Part shown: one piece after another, positions 57,742 through 64,000 of the stretch
How positions within the stretch are numbered: the first letter of the stretch is position 1
Layout of the letters: each line of letters begins with the position of its first letter
Translations under genes and position numbers: made by a program
From: Riptortus pedestris
Lineage: Eukaryota; Arthropoda; Insecta; Hemiptera; Alydidae
Direction: 5' to 3'
Assembly (NCBI GenBank): GCA_019009955.1
Contig: CM032230.1
Span: forward strand, 124,247,501-124,311,500
Length of the DNA: 64,000 bases
The notes under the pieces: model-generated
What the model saw: the letters and a program-made list of their open reading frames with translations, nothing else
Database searches by the model: none
Told to the model about the DNA's origin: nothing

Positions 57742-57884
57742 TAAATAACTAATCTCTAATTTGAGCGTGTATAGTGAGATGCGATCGCAAGTGTCATTCT
57801 GCGCGTGGGAAATCTACTTGACAGATATTTTTAGCATTTTCATTCTTATTCCCAATATATCTTTATATATATATATATATATAT

Positions 57885-58503
57885 TCTACTGTACGTGTGT
57901 ATGTCACCGAACTCCTCCTAAACGGCTGGACCGATTTGAATGAATTTCTTTGTACGCGTTTGTGTGACGCCCTGGATGGTTTAGCGTCACAAATCAGCCC
58001 GGCATATTGAGCAGGAGTGGTCGTAGGGGAGGCCTAAAATTAAATATAGCGATATTGCGTTTCCTATTGGTTTTTCGGCAAATATGCACAGTTTAAAAGT
58101 TCTTTATTTTGTTATTTAGAGCAACTTTTGTTGCATTCACTTTTGTCGTATAACAAAGTATAAACGAGATATACACTTAAAAATTAAAGTGGGAGCCAAC
58201 AATTTTTTTGGGCACCAACGATTGAATCGAACTCAAACAAATTCTATATGTGAATTAGCATTAATTATTCCATGATTATAAGCTATACTAATTTTTTTTA
58301 GTTACGAACGGGAGTGGGGGTTATGAGGAAGGCCTGATTAAAAAATTCGCGATATTTCATTTTCTATTTGTTATTAGGCAAACGTGCACTAACAATTTTT
58401 TTTGTGTTATTAAAAGTAGCTTTTGTTTTAAACATAATATTATTAAATTTAATATCCTAATCGCTTGAAATATCATGCAGGACAACGCCTGCCGGATCCG
58501 CTA

Positions 58504-58504
<1 letters not shown>
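57885..58504 (+). mobile_element. Non-autonomous Helitron
   Basis: The 5' end is TCTACTGTACGTGTGTATGT, then the block AACGGCTGGACCGATTTGAA. The 3' end has a hairpin GCAGG/CCTGC at 58477-58492, 8 bases, then CTAG, with T as the next base. This matches the TC...hairpin...CTRR structure of Helitrons. The expected A before the 5' TC is T here. The interior has two related halves: GGAGTGGTCGTAGGGGAGGC, then GCGATATTGCGTTTCCTATT, resembles GGAGTGGGGGTTATGAGGAA and then GCGATATTTCATTTTCTATT. There is no Rep/helicase frame. It is embedded in (TA)n on both sides. Confidence 0.78.

Positions 58505-58565
<61 letters not shown>
58505..58565. repeat. (TA)n microsatellite
   Basis: About 60 bp, continuing the TA tract into which the Helitron appears to have inserted (57863-57884 on the other side). 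Confidence 0.93.
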
Positions 58566-58568
<3 letters not shown>

Positions 58569-58973
58569 AAATCCTTTTTATGGCTTCAAAATAAGAAAAG
58601 ATTTAATACATTCCTCAAATGAGTCATAGTTTATTGCGAGTTGGCTCCGTGGGCAATTTGTGGCCTCTTAACTAGTCTGTTGATTGGAGAGAATCTAGTG
58701 ATTTAGTTACTCTGTCAGCCCTTATCAGGATGATTGAGCACATTGGTCTCCGAGGTTCTGTCAAAAGATTCCCCGACTTCTGCCGTCAACTAATTTCTGC
58801 TTTGGTAAGTGTGCTGTGCAACAGCCAGTAACAGTCAGCCTACTGAAGACAACTCGCACTTTTCGGAGATTGTACATCAGCCGATTGCTCTCAGAAGGTC
58901 AAAGGCTTGATCACGAAAGGCTAATGACTGTTAAAGACCTTCCACGTCTATAATGCAAACCAAAGAAAAAAAA
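58566..58973. other. No gene recognised
   Basis: Higher GC than its surroundings. No frame or element end is recognised. Confidence 0.35.
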
Positions 58974-59612
58974 AGTCTGTCACGCATGGGAAGCTAAGCT
59001 AAGCAGATTTCTCCAGTGAAGTTTAACAATTGATAAATCTACATACTAGTATCACAACACAACCGTGAATATTAAGTGAATGAACACAAGCGGTATTAAG
59101 AAATCTTTCCCCTACCCACGGGAAGCGTCAGAAATGTAAACAAACAGGTCAAGTAACCTCTCACAGGAAAGAAAAACAATTACAGAAATATATCAGAATA
59201 TTTATTTGGTTGTGTTCTTAGTTGGTTCTATTCTAAGTCTATCTACTGGTTACCACCCTTTTCTAGCGAGGGAGGGATTTTAGGATGTTATTCAATGAAT
59301 TTTGTCACTAAATAATTTCCTTTTCCCAGGCGAGAATCGAACTCGCTACTCTAGATTTATCATAACAGATAAAGGTCTACGCTTTAACTCGCATGGCTAA
59401 CCTGAGCCCCTGTATAACATCAATAACTTAACAATATTAGTTCTAAAATATTTTTCATAATTTTGTATTCATAATAAGGAAGTTATTACGAAATATCGAC
59501 CCCCCCCCTACCACTTTAAACCTATTTTCGTTGCGAATTCATCCATTAACGAATGTGAACATTAAAGTTGAATTAAACGTTTAAATATTGAGGATGGTAT
59601 ACATTAAATAAC
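58974..59612 (+). mobile_element. HINE-like copy interrupted by a SINE
   Basis: The 5' end AGTCTGTCACGCATGGGAAG, then TAAGCAGATTTCTCC, and the type A body (GGGAAGCGTCAGAAATGTAA) run to about 59210. After the SINE the core resumes at about 59411 (a C run at 59500, then ATCCATTAACGAATGTGAAC) and fades at 59612. The 3' end is missing. Confidence 0.7.
59211..59410 (-). mobile_element. tRNA-derived SINE, near complete
   Basis: On the minus strand it starts GGGGCTCAGGTTAGCCATGC (A-box region) with GAGTTCGATTCTCGCCTGGG at the B box. The shared body ends in a GGTAACCAGTAGATAGAC block. It inserted in a HINE-like copy, which makes it younger than that copy. Confidence 0.78.
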
Positions 59613-60261
59613 TCCCTCTCTTTGCATCTTCTTGACCAGTCTGATGTTTTGTTAACGCAGATGACCCCAATTCAGAATCCCAATCCATTACTTTAACACA
59701 CTCGAGATTTTTTTAACTAATTCATTTCCGGGTTTATATAATTTTGAAATATTTCATATTAACGTTTTTATAATTAATATATACATGTTTTAATGATTGG
59801 CACACAAACATATTACACGGAGGCATTGGGTAAAGTTCGGCCTGTCTCACCTCAGCTCCGTCAGCATCGAATGTGTTAAACCTATTGTCTTGTTTGCCAC
59901 TGAAAACTCACCAAAACGTAACAGAAGGGAGCTGCGGGCTTACGATGAAGAACCCTCTAGAATATATCAATATCCTTGTGGAATATCAGTTGAATAACGT
60001 TAAGTTGAGGAAAACATTTGCCTTTATTTGCTCAAGGGATAACGGCACAGACAGTGACCACTATGATACGACTTATTGTAGAAACACTTCATTTCCTTGA
60101 CTACAAAATCACTGTACATTTCCGTCTGAGTGTTTCTGGATAGTAACTATTCCTGAAAAACTTTTAGTTAACTTAGATTTTTCTATTTAGACTAAAGAAT
60201 AACATTCTGTTCCATCATAATCCGAAATTCCAGAATGGTGTTTTTATACCAATGTTAGATC

Positions 60262-60265
<4 letters not shown>
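59613..60265. other. No gene recognised
   Basis: Overlapping plus frames of 66 and 75 codons (59.8-60.1 kb) show no motif. Confidence 0.35.
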
Positions 60266-60309
<44 letters not shown>

Positions 60310-60321
60310 TGTTTATATATA

Positions 60322-60358
<37 letters not shown>
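60266..60358. repeat. (TA)n, interrupted
   Basis: Two TA tracts separated by TTGTTTGTTTATATATATCT. Confidence 0.93.
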
Positions 60359-60362
<4 letters not shown>

Positions 60363-60846
60363 AAATTAAGCTGCCCCCTTTTTTGGGGGTACCTATCAAG
60401 GTCAGCCTCCTTATCTGCCTTATTTATGGTAATTATTTCCATTATGAGTTTTATATAAATATCTTTTTTTTTGCGGATGTTGCCAAGGAATATCTTAAGT
60501 TATACTTTATTATTGAATAAATGGAAATTCACTATTCTGATGGACTCTTTTAGAATATTAGTTTCCATTTGTCTTATTTCTCCAGTCTTTATATTCAGAT
60601 CTTGAAGGTATTCTGCAGTTAACTTGGTTATAGCTCCTCTCGTAACCCTTTTACTGTTCAGTTTTGTATAATGTATTTTTCTTTAAAATATTGACAGAAC
60701 TGGGTGTAGATTTCTATTTTATCTAAATTTACTTCTTCTTGTAGTTGTTTACTTGTTTCAAATCTTGTTGAATCAATGATTATACCTTTGTCCTCTTTTA
60801 TGAAATTACAACAATATCCGCTATTCCTATGGACCCATGTGATGAT
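60355..60846 (-). pseudogene. Coding-like stretch of unknown family
   Basis: On the minus strand a frame open from about 60846 to a stop at 60658 reads NSGYCCNFIKEDKGIIID, then STRFETSKQLQEEVNLDK and YTQFCQYFKEKYI. After one shift of frame near 60664 the reading continues NSKRVTRGAITKLTAEYLQD, then GEIRQMETNILKESIRIV, to a TAA at 60500-60502. It then stays open as GNIRKKKDIYIKLIM and NKADKEADLDRY to about 60360. About 160 codons with only one shift and one stop, mixed charged/hydrophobic composition and no start codon look like decayed protein coding. I do not recognise the family; a transposon or captured host exon is possible. Both edges are (TA)n tracts. Confidence 0.45.
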
Positions 60847-60871
60847 ATATATATATATATATATATATATA

Positions 60872-61274
60872 AATCATGATATTTTGTGTACCAATTTTAT
60901 TTTTTAATTTAATGACCTCAAGTTTTTAATTTCTCTGTTCACTACAAATATCACAAAAATGATGCATTTTCAGTAAATGGGAATGCAATAAAGTCTACCA
61001 GAAGGTACCTATTTTAAATACTAAAAAACACTATCTCGTTTAGAGTGAAACGATTTAAATGGGGGACGTTGAACGGCTGAGTAATTTTTTTAATTTTTCT
61101 CCCGTTTCCGTCAGCTCAAGCTATAAATTTGAGAAGGGTCATGAAAGCCTATTTTAAAAAGTAATTAATTTTAAAACCGGACAAGAAGAATTTATATTTC
61201 TGTCATTTCATTTATATGAAAAGAATTTTATATTCTTATGAATGTGTTTTAATTGTATTCATTTCAAATTTCTT

Positions 61275-61312
<38 letters not shown>

Positions 61313-61502
61313 TATATTATAATATTATATTTTAATACTTTTCATCCTTAGTAATGCTCTTTCTATGAGTGATCATATACATTTATATTTTTTTTTTTAT
61401 AGTATCGCCGACTCTAATCGATGATCTGACATTGGTAATAACCACCGATAACTAGAGCAATACAGTCCCACCAAACTGTGTATAAGTCCCTGTATTAATT
61501 TT
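60872..61502. other. No gene recognised
   Basis: Unassigned AT-rich sequence with a (TA)n at 61277-61310. Confidence 0.4.
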
Positions 61503-61588
61503 TGCAGATTTCCCTTATGGGAAATTTTTCTTCAAATGGCCATCAATCCTACCTAGGAGATAACTAAAATGAGGTCTGTCCAAAACTG

Positions 61589-61630
<42 letters not shown>
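61503..61630 (-). mobile_element. HINE-like 3' fragment
   Basis: GCAGATTTCCCTTATGGGAA, then CAAATGGCCATCAATCCTAC, AAATGAGGTCTGTCC and a (TA)n that ends where the LINE tail begins. Confidence 0.7.
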
Positions 61631-61635
<5 letters not shown>

Positions 61636-61850
61636 TTTTTTTTATTTATTTCCTTCCTGGAGTAACCCTACAGGAAGGGAGTTTATTAGCCACACGTCCA
61701 GTACAATAATTAGTACATAACGTGTGCTTGATACATTTTTTTTAAACTATAATAACATAAAATATTTGTACAATAAAATTATTTCCATCAAAGAAAAAGA
61801 AAAGAAAAACAAAAACAAATTTTGGATTCAATGCTGAATAATGAATTAAT

Positions 61851-62740
61851 TTAACTGTATTTCAGTTTCAAATAATACAGGAAGTCATACATTTCTTCAG
61901 CAAACTGTTTTAATGGTTTATTATGTTTATGAAATAATTGTTTTTCCTCAACAGGCCAATTTTTTTGTCGGCATTTTAGTTGGGTTTTAAAGTTTTCTCT
62001 TTGGTCTGTTAGTAGTCTGCAGTCATAGAGCAAGTGTCTGTATGTCTGTTCAGTAGTAAAGTCGCAGTAACAGTTTGGTTGATCTGTTAGGCCAAAACGA
62101 TTAAAATAAGAATTTGTTGTTCCGTGTCCAGTTAATAATTGTGTCAAGTAAAAGTCAGTTGATATTAATTTTTGTCCTATGTACTCTAATGTCTGGAATA
62201 AATATCTTTAAATGTTGTCCTTTCATAGTCGTATTCCATTTCTGTTGCCATGTGTTAATTGTGTCAGTAAGTAATTGTGTTTTTAAGTGAGATTTTGTTA
62301 TTTTGTTGTAGCATTCTGGAATTTTGGTATCTTTTGACGCTGATTTTGCAGATAAATCAGCGAGATCGTTTCCCAAAATTCCCGAATGCCCTTTGATCCA
62401 GCAAAAGTGTATGTGTATATTATTTTGTTTAAGTCTTGTAAGTAACTATCTGATTTTTTTCTGTCAAAGGGTCATGAATTGTGTAATTTTGAAGTGATTG
62501 TAAAGAATTGTGGCTATCAGTGTAAATGTTGATGTGTGTTGAAGGTTGTTTGTCGTCTATGTACAGTATAACTATTTAAAATTGCAATTTTTTCTGCCTG
62601 ATTATTGGTACACAGTTTTCCAAGTCTTAATTTTTGTATTTCTATTAGTTCATCTCTTTTAAAAACTACAAAAGCACAACCGATTCGGGTATCATCCTTA
62701 CTGCCAAATACTTGGGTATAACGACGGATGGAGCCAGTCC
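61851..62740 (-). pseudogene. LINE D RNase H and C-terminal domain
   Basis: In order on the minus strand: DDTRIGCAFVVFKRDELIEI, then KLCTNNQAEKIAIL (catalytic glutamate), YTDSHNSLQSLQNYTIHDPL (catalytic aspartate) and HFCWIKGHSGILGNDLADLS (conserved histidine and last aspartate). Next is the tail KWNTTMKGQHLKIF, then QLLTGHGTTNSYFNRFGL and CYCDFTTEQTYRHLLYDC with the Cys/His knuckle. The stop is at 61851. The RNase H motif residues are all still readable, but they lie in at least three frames. Confidence 0.8.
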
Positions 62741-63057
62741 TTATAATGGATATCTCTTTCTACTTCTTAAGGCAGATAGTTCGAGTTGGCTGTTGAGGTT
62801 TTCAAAAGAGAGAATTGAGTTACGTACTGCTTTGCAATGAGATCTATTGGTATTAATTTACCTAATACACATGCTGCGCCATAAGATACTGTTTTAAAAC
62901 CTTTTATTATTTTTAGGGCCATCAGTCTTTGTACTCTCTGTAGTTTTTTCAAATTGTATTGTCTGTTCAGTCCATGATGCCAGATGTTTAGTCTGTATGT
63001 CAAAGCGGGTAAAATAGCTCCTTTTTACATTATATGCAATGCTTGAGATGGGAGTCC

Positions 63058-63990
63058 CTATTTCAATTTTGAAACTAACGAGTGGTTATGTATAAGTCTA
63101 AGCAGTTTGTTTTGTAGTTGGTCAATATGTGAGTTCCATTTTAATTTTTCATCAAAAATTACTCCCAGATATTTAAATGTAGTTACTCTATTTATTTGTT
63201 GGCCTTGAATGCATGTGGTAAGAAGAGGAATTGATCTTTTTTGAAAAAAAATAATGTAATTACATTTGATAGTATTAAATTGGAGTTTGTGCTCTTTTGC
63301 CCATAAGTCAGTAATGCGAGTAATAATATTAATTAATACTTGAATTTCTGTAAACATTTGATTTTATCAGAATAATAATGTCATCTGCAAAAGCTATGAT
63401 TTCTGTGTTACGAGGTAATTCATTTCGTAGTAGGTTATTCATAATTAAATTCCACAATAATGGGGAAAGACATGAGCCTTGCGGAGTACCTAATGATTGT
63501 ACTTTGTGAGAAGTAATTGTTGGTGTTGTAATGTAAACCTACAACCTTTTTCTCAACACCTTCTGTTGTGTGTGTTGTTGGGTGTCTTGTTTGTGGTAAG
63601 TCTTCCTGTTCTGAAAAAAATGTCGAACTAGTTTATATAAATTAAGAGGGCAATTTAGTCTAAGTAAGGTCAGTAAGATTGAGGGCCACCAAGCGTTATC
63701 AAATGCTCATTTTATATCTAATGATATTAGAACAGTATGATTACCGACGTTCAATGCTTCTTCAATAAATGTAGACGTTTTCTGAAGGGCATCTGTGGTA
63801 GATGTTTGGGGCGTAAATCCAAATTGATTTGGTTGCATTAACGAATGAGAGTACAAAAAGTGTGATAATCTTCTATAAAGTCTCAGGTAAGAAAAAACGT
63901 CTCGTTCCTTCTTACCTGAGATAATAATTCCTTCACCATCCAGCACCTCAAAAACTTCTATAAAGTATCATTTCCAGTACCTTTCCAGCT
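63058..63990 (-). pseudogene. LINE D reverse transcriptase remnant
   Basis: The minus strand shows AGKVLEMILYR, then after an 85-bp disruption RRLSHFLYSHSLMQPNQFGF and HTVLISLDIK. A TGA at 63707-63709 follows, where glycine is usual, then AFDNAWWPSILL (motif A), SLGTPQGSCLSPLLWNLI and IIAFADDIIIL (catalytic FADD, about 63372-63397). KLQFNTIKCNYIIFF and VTTFKYLGVIFDEKLKWNSH come next. This arrangement, together with RNase H downstream, fits R1/LOA/I-related LINEs. Confidence 0.82.
63870..63966. repeat. Hairpin insertion in LINE D, flanked by 12-bp direct repeats
   Basis: CTTCTATAAAGT occurs at 63870-63881 and again at 63955-63966. Between them is an inverted repeat TCTCAGGTAAGAA facing TTCTTACCTGAGA (63881-63921). 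Removing one repeat plus the 73 bp between restores the expected RT reading order, so this is an insertion or a templated duplication. Confidence 0.6.
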
Positions 63991-64000
63991 GTAGGGATTA

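Larger units (their letters stand above)
61631..64000 (-). mobile_element. LINE fragment D (RT plus RNase H), runs off the window
   Basis: From right to left: reverse transcriptase, linker, RNase H, C-terminal Cys/His tail, then a short 3' UTR ending GGAAGGAAATAAATAAAAAA at about 61631. The tail abuts (TA)n of a HINE-like copy, which was probably the insertion target. The element continues beyond position 64000, so its 5' extent is unknown. It is the most complete LINE in the window but has many stops and frameshifts. Confidence 0.85.

Overview
This window looks like AT-rich repeat-dense animal DNA, most likely from an arthropod and probably an insect. The evidence is the mixture of RNase H-bearing and Jockey-type LINEs, piggyBac relics, Penelope-like fragments, a Gypsy-type solo LTR, tRNA-derived SINEs, a small Helitron and abundant (TA)n. 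I find no intact host protein gene, rRNA or tRNA gene, and nothing bacterial. Every long coding signal I can identify belongs to a broken transposable element; one coding-like stretch near 60.4-60.8 kb is unidentified. The species is not determinable from what I can see.

The dominant component is one non-coding family seen more than 25 times on both strands, whole or in pieces. A copy begins AGTCCGTCACGCAGGGGCTG and carries AGCAGATTTCCC about 30 bp in, followed by a short hairpin. It then has a conserved AT-rich body, a C-rich run, a core ending GACCGCTAGAGCG, usually a (TA)n tract, and a 3' end with the palindrome GATTTCCCTTAAGGGAAATC followed by TGCT and an A run. Matching subterminal inverted repeats, a microsatellite near the 3' end, a 3'-terminal palindrome and insertion into A/T runs together resemble Helentron-associated (DINE-1/HINE-like) non-autonomous rolling-circle elements. 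Below it is called the 'HINE-like family'. The class assignment is inference.

Layout. 0-8 kb: a HINE-like copy, a TTAA-flanked piggyBac relic, a LINE tail, and a second dispersed family (family 2). 8-17 kb: a 640-bp solo LTR, a HINE-like copy split by a 5'-truncated LINE with a visible target duplication, HINE-like copies nested in one another, family 2. 17-19 kb: a second piggyBac relic whose transposase keeps only its N-terminus and cysteine-rich C-terminus and is itself split by a HINE-like copy. 19-32 kb: a foldback repeat, a second copy of the first LINE family, and a run of HINE-like copies. 31-34.4 kb: Penelope-like fragments with hammerhead-like motifs, one inside a HINE-like copy, then a MITE with a 46-bp perfect inverted repeat inside another. 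34.4-47 kb: mostly unassigned DNA with a 161-bp tandem array, a duplicated G-rich segment and very short HINE-like derivatives. 47-57 kb: a 30-bp minisatellite, SINEs, a Jockey-type LINE, a 166-bp GA tract, a second LTR piece, a MITE with perfect 32-bp TIRs and a 28-bp array. 57-64 kb: the inverted partner of the foldback repeat, a Helitron, a SINE inside a HINE-like copy, the unidentified coding-like stretch and a decayed LINE running off the right edge.

There are no cooperating genes. The interest lies in the nesting record, which orders past insertions, and in the structure of the HINE-like family.
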